From assembly GCF_001039355.2 (NCBI RefSeq), contig NW_019775527.1, positions 133,594 through 188,819 of the forward strand: 55,226 nt of DNA, given 5' to 3'. The translations under genes and the position numbers were made by a program. The notes beneath the pieces are model-generated. The model was given only the letters and a program-made list of their open reading frames with translations, was not told the DNA's origin and ran no database searches. This DNA is from Lingula anatina (lineage: Eukaryota; Brachiopoda; Lingulata; Lingulida; Lingulidae). Numbering within the stretch: position 1 is the first letter of the stretch; each line of letters begins with the position of its first letter. Below, piece by piece: positions 9,849 through 20,255 of this stretch.

Positions 9849-12800
9849 TTTTAAAGAAAACAAAGCCATCGGTACTTTTAAGGGCTCCTACATACACGAA
9901 CCGACTTTCCCTCTAATATTGATGTACTGGTGCTGACTGTTTCTCCAGTATTGAGTATTCATGTAATGCCTATCTCTCAGCCCCGTTCTCACGTACCGAC
10001 TTTTCCCCCTGTCCATTTTGAAAAGCCATCTTTTTGTTTTCACAATGTTATTTTTTATTTTCTCGGCCTTGTCGTTGTAATGTCTGTGTTATGTACGGCT
10101 CATCTTAAATAATCTTTAAAAGGAAAACCAATAAGTAATTTTCAGAAATTATAAAAAAAAATGTTCCTATTAATGTTCACCACAACTACTTCATCGTATT
10201 GTTTTCATGATAATATTTTAGTTCCTGAAGAACTAGCAATTTTTTTTATTCAACTGCTACTGTCATCATTTACATATATGTAAATGAACTGCAACGTTGG
10301 TATACCTTCTACCAGGGCGGCAGATATTATAGACATTATAGGCACATTTTTCACCAGCCACAGGTAGAAGATCGGACACATTTATATAATTAGCCAGATA
10401 CATAATCTGTGAATATCGAGTGAAAAATCAATCAGTGGACCTGGTAGGGGATATCGTTAGTACATGCATCCTGTTTTGTTGGCAAGTTTCTTTGTTAGTA
10501 ATATCAATCACCACTGGGATATCCTGGACTCAATCTGAGACTCATTAGCGCAGGATTGTTGAACTGTATGGTGTCGCTGATGTATTGTCATAGCATGGAG
10601 CGAGGTGTATGTTACGTACCCTAAGTTCTAGATTTCTATATTGCCAGCTCGATCTTGATTTCAAACATAGCCCACATGCGAAGTATGGTAAAGCTAACAC
10701 ATGAAAAGGTATAGTGAGCAAGCTAGCTTTATATTGATTGCCCTGACACTCAGGGTAGTGTTTAACCAAGGGATCCCAGATTGTAACCCACGTCTTTTGC
10801 TATTTATACATTGCCAATCGCATATAAAGACGGATATAGCAAATATACATGTATATTAAGATTCTGAATTGCAGAAAAATCTTTTAAAAAATGATTATTT
10901 TTGTGAAGAGACGGTAATATCGAATTAAATTTTAAACCGTTATTTATCTGTTTCCTTCCGTTTCTGTATTTTTAATCCATGTTTGATTGCTTCCTCGTAC
11001 CGTTATTCTATCTTGAACGGCTCGTTTATTTTGTTTGCTAAATAATGACTAAGTCGTTTTCAGCTCCTGATATTGTGCGGCACATACTTTGCCTGTGGCT
11101 TGATCGCCGTGGGAGCGGTCGCCATATTCCTGGATGATCTTCATCGTCAAAAATCAGCAAAATCCCAGCCGAAGAAAAGATTCTCTAGTGCCCTATTTGT
11201 TGCAACTTTCAACCACATGCGGGAACCCAAACAGTTGCTACTGATACCGATAACTATGAACTGTTCCATGCAAGAAGGTTTTTTCTTCAGCGATTTCACA
11301 AAGGTAAGTTTACCAATACGGGATTTCGTGGCAAAATTTGTTTGAATTTCTTTATAAACATTTAAAATTACAAAATACAAACCCTTGAACACATGGCAGT
11401 ATACTTCGTGCCACGTACCTGTAAAACATGTTGTATGTTATCTAACTGTTCCGGTACATGTCATTGTCTTGGTGTGGCATATACCAGGTGAAACTTAAGT
11501 CCTTAATTGTGCTTACCGTTTATTTCTCTCTAACCCTTTTTACAAACAAAACCCTTTTTAATGTAGATCTATAATTTTCTTGTAACTTACATCAGTAGCT
11601 TTGAAACTGTCATAGATGGTCGGTTCACAAAAATTTCATTAGGAAAGCATTATAATTATTATTTTTTATTTGCTCGAACACAACCCCAGTCATTCGTGAG
11701 CTGCAGTTATGGACTCTGGAACGTGGGGTACGTCACTATGACGTATGGTGTGACCACCTCTCTAATCTCAATTGTGATTGGACGACTGGCGAAACGAGTG
11801 GGGCGGGCGGTTTTCTTCACATTAGGTAAGTGCGAACTGCAAACGCCCAGTCGCCGTTATTAAAAGTGTCGTGATAATCTTTTGCTTGCCTACAATCCTT
11901 ACGAGGTTTGAACAATTTGTCCAGCGTGCGTACATCGAATTTTGCTACAAGCCACAAATTTAAAGCCACTTGATGGTTACCAATCACAAAAGCCTATGTG
12001 TTTTGAAACAAAAGTAAAAAATATGTACACCATAAAAACTTACCTGCGATTTAAGAGAGCATTCACATCGAGAAGGACCGAGGTCTGGCAAGACCGAGAC
12101 CTAAATATGGCGTACCTTCATGAAAGGAAGACCGCATAATCCTTTAATGGTCTCTCCGCCTCTCACACGGCTCCCCAGGCGTCAACCCACGACCAGTTGA
12201 ATTGAGCCGAGATTTAATTAGTGTGCCCCTGTAGGGACGATGCGTGGGGAGGCGTGTGAGAGGCGGCGAGACAATTAAAGGATCACGCGGTTTTCCTTTC
12301 ATGTAGGTCCGCCATTTTTAGGTCTCGGCCTTGCTAGACCTCGGCTCTTCTCGATGTGAATGCTCTCTAATTCATTTTCGTGCCTCTTAAGAGCAAAAAC
12401 ACAGTCGTAGTTGCTATATTTCAGCAATGCTTTTGCATTATGGGTTGCTTTTCACATTACTGTTCTGGCAACCCACACCGGATGGATTGCTGATTCTTTA
12501 TGTTTTGGCGGGACTTTGGGGTGCCGCCGTAGCCATCTGGACAACAGAGATAAACGGTAGTGTGCTTTTCAAATATTGATCCTCTGGCGGTTTAAGGATT
12601 ACAAGGAAAGTAAATTGGTGTTCTTTTGGATGTTTTGCAGTTTTTGTAATATTTTAGTGGACCCTTTATGTTCACTTTTAGAAGGAGAGACGGGAATGGA
12701 ATCCTCTTTTAAGTTTTGGAAGAGGGGGGCAGGTGGGATGAACCTCCACCTTTGTAATCCGTTATTGTCCATTTACATATTAACCAATATCACTGAGAAT

Positions 12801-13302
12801 GCATTTCGTTCTTACCTCTGTCAATAGATGTTGTTATTTCATCGGGCTTGGTGCCTTTAACGTAACAATTAAAATAGGCAAGACATCTCAAAATATTCTT
12901 CACAATATTTTTTTGGAATTTTTAGAATAGACTACTCAGGAATCAAAAGGAAAAGAGTTATTCCAATTTCAAATTACTCTAGTTTTCTTTAAAAGAAATT
13001 TCATTACATTTTTCACTTGACAGACGCTTGCGCTAAAAAGACACTCTCTAGTTCATGTGTCCTTCTTTACTCTCGTTTCAGTATTATACGGAGTTCTTTT
13101 CCATGACAGTCAAGAGGCGGCCTTCTCAAATTACAGACTCTGGAGAGCAATCGGGTTCATTTTGGCTTATAACTTCAGCGTTAAGTTGTGTGTGTTTATA
13201 AAATTATATATCTTGATGGGGACCCTGGCGCTGTCCATGCTGGGCTATTTGACAGTGGAATTTATGGAAAGAAAATACTTTGGAAACGCACAAAACTGTT
13301 GA
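7663..13302 (+). CDS. UNC93A: UNC93A-like membrane protein, copy 2 (six exons, 492 aa)
   Basis: Exons: 7663-8242, 9642-9811, 11064-11303, 11690-11825, 12425-12556 and 13082-13302. All are GT-AG with the same phases as copy 1. The product is an MFS-type UNC93 family membrane protein of the same predicted role and topology. Exon 1 differs from copy 1 at roughly 25 of 194 residues by eye, clustered in the N-terminal tail, while the transmembrane segments are well kept. The key difference is the C-terminus. An 11-bp deletion relative to copy 1, between two AAGAAAAT repeats, shifts the frame so the protein ends ERKYFGNAQNC, 17 residues shorter overall. The old coding sequence continues intact but untranslated past the stop (13303-13341). 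Otherwise the frame is open, so the gene looks functional. Confidence 0.92.
8519..8687 (+). mobile_element. CAG...CTG MITE B, intron 1 of UNC93 copy 2
   Basis: It is a 169-bp element with ends CAGAGGCGGATCCAGAG and CCTCAATCCGCCCCTG. It is flanked by AGTAT on both sides (8514-8518 and 8688-8692). UNC93 copy 1 has the empty site (CTGTAGTATAGC at about 2530). It is the reverse complement of the element at 14574-14739. Confidence 0.88.
8958..9063 (-). pseudogene. Orphan exon-like segment inside a copy-2-specific insertion
   Basis: On the minus strand a strong acceptor (TTCTTTTTTTGTCAG) precedes 106 nt that end in GCCG|GTAAGAAA, a strong donor. The phase-0 frame reads DQAWVSFSLGPLAEEA then TYCEWFVYKEEGCTYSTTA, a Cys/Trp-rich extracellular-looking sequence. 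The CxWFVYKEEGC part resembles PAN/apple-type modules, but the match is too short to name. UNC93 copy 1 lacks the whole region (about 8950-9590). It could be a captured exon, a fragment of a coding transposon, or a nested antisense gene with other exons elsewhere. Confidence 0.4.
9126..9293 (+). mobile_element. CAG...CTG MITE with CAGGCCCGTAGCCAG termini
   Basis: It is a 168-bp element whose ends are perfect inverted repeats (CAGGCCCGTAGCCAG and CTGGCTACGGGCCTG). Flanks TTACC and TAACC match at 4 of 5 bases, consistent with an aged 5-bp target duplication. The interior repeats AAAAGGTCCACT twice. It sits beside the orphan exon within the copy-2-specific insertion. Confidence 0.8.
9300..9506 (-). 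other. Open frame of unknown origin in the copy-2-specific insertion
   Basis: The minus frame reads from MNELTSPRQTCILADIK to LPDSSCMLIG (about 67 residues) before it runs into the transposon at 9293. No family is recognised. It may belong with the orphan exon at 8958-9063 or be chance. Confidence 0.2.
10575..10765. repeat. Copy-2-specific intron 2 segment
   Basis: Both UNC93 copies align up to ATGGTGTCGCT and again from about GTGTTTAA.CA.GGGATCCCAGA. Between these points copy 2 has about 185 bp unrelated to the family I element in copy 1. No inverted ends are obvious. Confidence 0.4.
12057..12370 (+). repeat. Foldback element, family II (II-4), intron 4 of copy 2
   Basis: It is a 314-bp near-perfect hairpin. 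The ends are GAGAGCATTCACATCGAG and CTCGATGTGAATGCTCTC; the arms continue through AGACCGAGACCTAAATATGGCG, TTCATGAAAGG and TCTCTCCGCCTC with inverted partners. UNC93 copy 1 lacks it at the aligned site (about 5818-5845). Target duplication is unclear. Confidence 0.82.
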
Positions 13303-13422
13303 AGCTGCCATTGACATGCTTGGCTCTAATTTAACGCTTTAGATGGATCAATGGCGTGTAGTCTGACTTCTTTTCTCTTTGGACATGCAGTATATGTGGT
13401 CATAGTAGTGGTTTTAATGGGA

Positions 13423-13428
13423 TTTATT
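13423..13428 (-). terminator. Candidate poly(A) signal for the SLC35G-like gene
   Basis: AATAAA on the minus strand lies 246 nt past the SLC35G-like stop at 13674. It sits inside the region expected to be the 3' UTR of UNC93 copy 2. The equivalent in unit 1 is at 7004-7009. Confidence 0.45.
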
Positions 13429-13623
13429 GCAAAAGAAAACTATATACATACCACAGGCTTTACTTTAAACAATCCTATGCACGCGTCCTCGTTTACTGAT
13501 ATATTACTTTCATATATTTTTGTCTCATGGCTCCAAAAAAAAAAAAAAAAAAAAATCAGCAAAGTTGACCCAGCATTGTAATATGATACAACAAATTCTA
13601 CCTACTGAAAAGATAATAATAAT

Positions 13624-13629
13624 AATAAA
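13624..13629 (+). terminator. Candidate poly(A) signal for UNC93 copy 2
   Basis: AATAAA lies within an (AAT)n run, 322 nt after the stop and 45 nt before the convergent SLC35G-like stop codon. Confidence 0.45.
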
Positions 13630-13673
13630 AGACAATAGGCTAGAAAAATGTCATATCAGTTTTAATCATAATT

Positions 13674-16600
13674 TCAATTTTTATCTAAAAGTGCCGTGTT
13701 TTCTACCCTATTTCTCTTTTGTGCTATGTTCACATTTGGTTGAGGATGATACAGAATTAAATCTTTCAAATAATTAAAAGACTTCAAGTTTAGCGTTATT
13801 CCTTTGCTGTTCAATATGGGCCTACTGCCTTCAAAAGAAGTCCCCTGTTTATCGTCTGATACAGCGTCCTGACTGCTGTCAAAACCACAGTTTCCCTGAG
13901 CACCCGTACATTTCTTTATACTAAGAGCGAGAATGCACGATAAAATCAAGAGAGATCCCACTATTGACGGCCATGTTGGGATGACATGAAGAATTGTCAC
14001 CTGCCAGATGAACACGAAGATTGGCTCAGAAGTGCGCCCTAAACTTACGATGACGACATTCTCGATCTTCAGCGCCACCTGGCAGCAAATCGCGGCGGTG
14101 AATGCCATGACACCATTCAGCACGACTGCACACCACTCCAACAACGTGACCGGAAATGACACGCCCTCTGTTGACAAAACAACTATCCATGAAATAATAC
14201 TGCTGAAGAGACCTACAGATGCTATAATAAAAAGACTATCTACATGCTTCAGTTTTCTCCCGAAAAGCATGTTAATTGATGACGTCACGGCGGTTGCTAT
14301 GGCCAGAGTGACACCTATCGGATCAGCTGCGTCTGACTCTCCCCAGAGGAAGCTTGGCCTGGATATGAACACTATACCTACAAAAGAAAAAAATACAATC
14401 CTTGATAAAAATGAGAACAATTTAGTAAAAGAAAAATGTCTTCTATTATGGCCAATAAAAAGGCATTTTATAGGCTATAATTTTTACTGACACATGGATC
14501 GTTTTTACCAAAATGGCCTAAATAATATACCGACATGATTGAGGTTGAAGTATTTCGTTTTCGTGAAATGTTTCAGGGGCGGATTAAAGCCATCTTCTGG
14601 GTCTTCCGGAAAACGATCAGATTTTCAAGTTAGCATTGATGAGTATGTAATTTTTTGTCGGAAGAGGGTCAAAAATTGAAGATGGATCAACAAAGATAAT
14701 TTGGAAGACTGTCAGAAAATATCTCTGAATCCGCTCCTGTGTTTGATATCATAATTAAGGTTCATACGCTCTCCACATTATTCATGCTGACTGGAATGGC
14801 CCAGTTTATGCACATTAACTTGAGGCATAGAAATTTAGATATATATCAGTATTAATGGCGCTATAATGGACTGTATTGCTCCTGGAGCCGTTTTTGGAGC
14901 CGAATTAACGCCAGGAAATTAAATAGACTGTTTATTGTACTTTACTGCTATTCCATGGTTCAGTAAATCGCATGAATTTAATATAAAATGCCTTTCTGGC
15001 ATAAACTGGTAAAGAACTGACTGACTACCAAATTTTGGAGTTACTTATTAGGCCCCATTTTAAACGAAAACTGACACTTGTTCTAGCGTGTTCGGCAATG
15101 GATTGCTGTACATGAACGTTAAATTTGGCATGCAACAAGAAGACTTTTTACCATTTATCGTTGAAATTAGGCTGCCGCTTGTTAATATGATACTTAGCGT
15201 CCATCTTATGCGCGATGTAAAACTCGTAGCTTTCGGGCACAAGGCAACTGGCGCAGAACCCCAATAGACTGCTTATACAAAGTAGTATCATTCAACTGGG
15301 ACGCATCATACAAGCTGGGTACGTCAAATTGCTTTAAAAGAATTTCGTACGACGTCCTCTGCTGCCTCGACAAGCTAAGCCGTCATTAAAAAAAGATCGT
15401 ATGCCGTCCAGCCGTCTTTGAATGTATAGGCCGTCAGGTGATGTCAGCGGCAGTCCAAATGACGGCTGGGCGGTTCGCTAGGAAAAGTCTTGTTGCAAAG
15501 CATCCTAAACTCCTTCTAAGTTTGCGTTATTAATTTATGAGAACAATGAGTTCCCATTTGCCATGAAACGAAAAGAAATGGAAGCGGCTCTTAATTATGT
15601 CTTCGATACTTCGATACTGGCTTGGCTGAAGTTTTAAAGCTGCTTAGTAGCACTTCTCTATTATTATTAAAGCTTTATAAAGCGTCGGACAAAGTACTCC
15701 AAATGACATAACACAAGTCCAACTTTGTTTACCCGAACTTAACGCGGGAGTGCGCATCGCACAGAAACCATTCATCAGTAAAATCCTCCAATCGCGGTCG
15801 AATATGGAAGCCGACCCTTCTATGTATGTTTATACTTTCAGGTATCAGGGTCCCCCTAAAATACTGTGCAAAATCACTGTGCTTTCAACATTTGGTAACA
15901 GGTTACTAGCGCACCCTGTGTTCAGAGATAAACATGTTTGTGGTCTTTGTAGAAGGCGGCAATGCAAAAGGCACATTATATTTGCCTAAATTTTGCAATT
16001 TAACCAATATTGTAGAGTGAAAGAGAACGGATGAAAAAACAACGTCAGGAATTCATCTAAAAAACTGTGTCACGTATTTAACAATTAAGCCTTATCTAAC
16101 AGTGCCCCATTTGGGTTACAATGGGTCCTTGTTCAAATGTACACCGAATGTAAAATTCTAATAAGTCAAATTCCATTATGCCTTCTCAATTAAAGGTGTT
16201 AACTAATTAAGGCTTAAACTATAACATAAGCGTAGGGCTTTGTTTGGCTGAACCCTCACTTTAATTAATGTTCATCGGCAACTCCAACTATTGAGTTTAG
16301 TCAGTTACTCAAAACATTGTTCTCAGCCAGTTGTCGTTATCAGTCAGTTAAGGCTCTAAGGGCCCCTTTACACTGGACGGCGTCCTTTCTGCGTCCAGCA
16401 GTACGGCCACATTTGAGAGTTAAAAAATTATAATACTTTACGTGCCGACAACTGGCCGATCATTGAGCATTCATTCTGATACAAAATCAATGCTTGTGCC
16501 TACTTATTAAGACCACAGCGATGCCAAATTTCATGGTCGCAGAAAGGACGCAGAAAGGACGCCGTCCAGTGTAAAGGGGGTATAACTGAGAATAGTGAAA

Positions 16601-17993
16601 CCTGACTGGGTCGATGATATAGTTTTTTCATCATATTAAACCGGTTATATGCAACACACAAATGTACCCAGCATAAAATATGCGTTATGTATTTCAAGAG
16701 ACCCGAGTATATGACGCAGGTAAGCTTCCCCTGAGACTTTTAAAAGGAAATTAAGGACTATGATGTAAAATTTAAGACAATTTACAACTGAGATTTTATG
16801 GCTCTTGCGTGTTTGTTGAGGATTTATAAGCGAGGAAAGCACTATTTTTCATGTTACATACTATTTCGTTAACCTGTATCTAACATTGCAAAATCTATTC
16901 AAGTTATTTGGATTATAGACCTTAAATAAATAAATAAATAAAAATATAAATAAATAAATTATTATTATTATTATTGTTGTTGTTGTTGTTGTTGTTATTA
17001 CTTCTTAAAACCGTGAGAAGCCAAGACTACATTGTAGGGTAAAAGTACGTCCGGGTGTGCCTTTCATATCACGCCCCCTTCCCCTTTCCCCTTTCCTCCC
17101 CCCCCCCCCCATGCCCCCCCCCCCAATACTCTCTAAGACCTACCTGCCAACATAACCAGCGTAGAGCAAATCTCCACAACGCCATACGGTTCTTTCAGTA
17201 TAACACAGGCGAGAATCCCAGAGTAAATCGGGGCGGTATACTCTAGCACGGCTGCGTCCCCTAGAGGCAGGTAACGGTATGCAGAGAACGCACACCACGC
17301 TGTTAAATACCCCATGCAGCTCCGTATAACAACTAAGACACAGTCCAGTCTCGACGTCATGCCCGTCCAGGGAATAATCTCCTTGTCATTCAGTGCCTTC
17401 TGTTTCGCTGCTTCGATGCTTGAGTCTGATTTTGGTCTGTCACAGCTTTCCACCGCAGATTCATTTGACTCTTTTGAAGCCTCTTTCTCAGGCCCTTTAG
17501 TCTCGGAAATTTCTAAAGACTCTTTGAATTGTTTCTCGGAGATTGCCTCCTCGAGATTCCCCTGGGAAAATTCTTGGGATGCCCTTCCCTTTTTAAGGAT
17601 TTGATTCTCTCTCTCACTGTTGTTCATATCGGAGTTTTCTCTCTTACACACACTTTTAGAGTCAAAATCGTCGTACTTCCATTCCTGATAATTACATCTG
17701 CTGGAATTTCGAGTCTCGGAATCAACTTTTTCAAGATATAGCAACTTTGAATCTTCACTGGCGACCTCTTCATCAATTTTTTCCCGTCCAGAATCTTGTT
17801 GCTTAGCAACACAGAGCCAGGAGGGGGCAGCGAGAACAAAAATTACAACGTGTCGGAACGCCAAAAACACGAGGACGGAGACGTCTTTGTAACTGCCGAC
17901 GAGAAGTGCCGACACTGACAGTGCCAGGGCCGACAACACCGACAGAAAAAGTCCCGCCGCTCCATGGTGTAGGTGACAAGTCGTCTCCCCCAT
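13674..17993 (-). CDS. SLC35G1: SLC35G1-like EamA-family transporter (two exons, 517 aa)
   Basis: Exons: 17993-17144 (850 nt) and 14377-13674 (704 nt), joined at a phase-1 GT-AG intron of 2766 nt. It is a drug/metabolite-transporter (EamA) membrane protein of the SLC35G group; the substrate is not established. The first EamA repeat begins GLFLSVLSALALSVSALLVG (residues about 14-33) and resumes at RLDCVLVVIRSCMGYLTAWC (about 211) with the family signature YLPLGDAAVLEYTAPIYSG. The second repeat starts after GIVFISRPSFLWG (about 284-296) and ends near LLILSCILALSIKK. Between the parts of repeat 1 (about residues 65-205) lies a charged, Ser/Glu/Lys-rich loop of about 140 residues. Human SLC35G1 is near 365 aa, so this loop plus a roughly 80-aa tail explain the extra length. 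The gene is convergent with UNC93 copy 2, 371 bp stop to stop. Confidence 0.9.
14574..14739 (-). mobile_element. CAG...CTG MITE C, intron of the SLC35G-like gene
   Basis: It is a 166-bp element, the inverted copy of MITE B (8519-8687). The ends are CAGGGGCGGATT and AATCCGCTCCTG. TGTTT flanks both sides (14569-14573 and 14740-14744). Confidence 0.88.
16361..16580. mobile_element. MITE with 34-bp perfect terminal inverted repeats
   Basis: The left arm starts CCCCTTTACACTGGACGGCG and continues through TCCTTTCTGCGTCC (16363-16396). The right arm is its exact complement, ending CCAGTGTAAAGGGG. The interior of about 150 bp is non-coding. No target duplication could be assigned. Confidence 0.75.
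16925..17000 (+). repeat. Adjacent (AAAT)n, (ATT)n and (GTT)n microsatellites
   Basis: Three simple repeats run into one another, about 145 bp past the 3' end of SLC35G-like exon 1, within the intron. Confidence 0.9.
17094..17124 (+). repeat. Poly-C tracts just downstream of the SLC35G-like donor
   Basis: C runs broken by ATG lie 20-50 nt into the intron (G-rich in the transcript). Similar C or G runs occur at 3720-3745, 20527-20542, 21183-21212, 21579-21595 and 52945-52960. Confidence 0.85.
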
Positions 17994-18839
17994 GCTCTTC
18001 TACTGTCCTGCTCTAAACATGCTATTCACTGACGTCACTTTCAGTAGCAGGCGACCCATATGGACAGTTCAGCTATTGCGTATCCACCATTTAGCTTGGT
18101 AACCAGTGCAGTGATTCCTTCTTTTTCAGTGTTACCTAAAAATCCATATGAGTAGATCTGTTAGTATCTATACGTAAGTTTAATCTCGATGCTTCGAACA
18201 ATAGGGTGCTGTATTTCGCTTCCAGGAGGGTGACGCTTCAATGCGAAATGATAAAAGCAAATGCATAATATACTAAATACACGAGATGCCCGCTGTGTGT
18301 AACGTACAAGATTAGCCATTCATGCGCATGATGTCTCACGTAAGACCTATAGTTCCGCTTGTCCGTGCAGTTGTACGAATGGAATTTTTAGAACAATTTT
18401 CAACCAAAGATCCACAAAATTGACTTAACATTTAAAAGTAAGTGAAACCAGGAGCTCTGTTAGAAAAATCTTTCGTAAAACGCGAAAGTTTAGGAGGAGA
18501 TCGTTTAGGCCTATCGCCGTTATCATCTCGCCTACTGAATATTCAGAACATGACATTTTGTGGACGGGTGGTGAGGTTAATTAACAGTTGTGTTTATTAA
18601 GCATGAAATCTGTTAACATATCAGCACGTGGGGGAATCTATTTGATAATAGAAGGAGATGATATCAGGGGGGAGGGGGGGGGGCTTCAAATGGTTTTACA
18701 AAGGACATGGAATAAGAAACGATTAGCATCTACAGACCCCGATGCAAAATGGAAATCATACTAGATTGCATAAAACGAGACCGTCTGCAATACGTGATGT
18801 TATAAGGGACTATAAACTTGGGGGAGCTGTGTTTTCTTA

Positions 18840-19065
18840 GAGTGCATTCCCAGAGATTGAGATCAATCCATCCGGATCGACCTAACGCCGTGGGGGTTCA
18901 CGCTAAATTGCAGTCAGCCGAGCGCGCACGACAGTTAATTACCCCCTTACAGCTTTTAGTAGGCGGGACAGACATTTAAGCCGGCTAAGCTGACAGTAAT
19001 CTAGTGAGACTCCCCACGGGGATAGATCGATCTAAAATCTGTGGGAATGGGGTCCTAGAAAGCTA
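18840..19065 (+). repeat. Foldback element, family I (copy I-4)
   Basis: The ends are TAGAGTGCATTCCCAGAGAT and ATCTGTGGGAATGGGGTCCTA. The inner arms GGGGTTCACGCTAAATTGCAG and GTAATCTAGTGAGACTCCCC are inverted copies, with GATCGA motifs outside them. Confidence 0.72.
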
Positions 19066-20002
19066 TGTACAAATGATACGTAAAATTTGGTAAATTCGTG
19101 TTGCAATAGACTGTAATGCGACAGAGCATTCTTAAACGCGAAAACACACAGAAGACCACCTGTTAATAAATCCTGTCACCTTTTGTTCATTGTCACGCCG
19201 CCATTACTATTCTGCCATTATTTCTGACACAATTCTCCTCCAAACCCCGCGAAATCTCACTTGATTTTACGTTGAATCGCCAAACGATTCCAATGTAAAC
19301 ACGACAAAGACAGAGAGTGAAATTACGATTAGTTCTGATGACGTAGAAATACATGCTTTATTTAGAGCTATCAACAGGCTCGTTATATTATATCCAAAAT
19401 AGGCAGGATATGCTAATGATATCATTATGGTCTTGCCTTTTGTCCTCCGCTATCGACCTATATATTGATATTTTTCACGGATACGTCTGTGGCTTATTAC
19501 ATATGAACTTTTCTCAACTGTGAACGAGAATTTGAAATGGCACCAGTACTGTACTGGCCTCTAGTAAAGAGTAGCGTCTTGGTGTGTTGCTGGTTTCAAG
19601 CCCAAATTTTTAAGTGACGTAATTTCCATGATGGTTAATTTTTGCAATATGAAGGTTGAACGGACTTTGCGTGTCTTAAATAAATCAGTGTTCATTTGGT
19701 ACGTAGTCAAGTACAGTTTTAGAGCTGCTCGTGTAAAACTTCTTTGCTAGCATACATGTACCTACCTGTGTAAACCAACCTTTGCCAATTAAAAAAGAAC
19801 GTCTGCAATCACAGGGAACAAATTGTCTTATTCCAAATGAAATCCATATAAAGTTCTCTCCTTTCCGTGAGTGGGGTCACAAAAACCTGAGCTGTAAGCA
19901 GAAATATTTTCGCTCTTGTTTTTTGTATATTACATAAAAGCTAGACCGCCACATCACTTGCGTGTTCCTTTCCAGTTAGGGCCCTTCTGTATCACGGGTC
20001 TT

Positions 20003-20255
20003 AGGGCACATTCCCAATGAAACTATCGGTCTACGTAGATCGATTCAACTCCGCAAGGGACTCTCACTGATTGCAATCAGTTAAACAGCTCCTGATGAAG
20101 AGTAGAATACAGAAAAGGTGGTGATTATAGGAGAAAATTGGAAAAAAAGAGGAGTTGTGTTAATCTGTTTAACTGATCTGATTGCATTCAGCGAGAATCC
20201 CCGCGGAGTTGGATCCATCTCCTTACAGCGATACTTAAATGGGAATGAGCCCTTA
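20003..20255 (+). repeat. Foldback element, family I (copy I-5)
   Basis: The ends are AGGGCACATTCCCA and TGGGAATGAGCCCT. The inner arms GGGACTCTCACTGATTGCA and TGCATTCAGCGAGAATCCCC flank a 70-bp unrelated centre. Confidence 0.68.

Larger units (their letters stand above)
7439..13747 (+). repeat. Tandem duplication unit 2 (UNC93 copy 2 plus SLC35G-like last-exon tail)
   Basis: This is the partner of 644-7311. Exon sizes match to the base in exons 1-5 (580, 170, 240, 136, 132 nt). Intron alignments are interrupted by unit-specific inserts, notably 8519-8687, about 8950-9590, 10575-10765 and 12057-12370. Confidence 0.85.

Noticed and set aside
14008-14490. A 160-aa open frame (+) over the SLC35G-like last exon
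   Set aside because: It is antisense to a clear EamA coding exon and lacks any domain.
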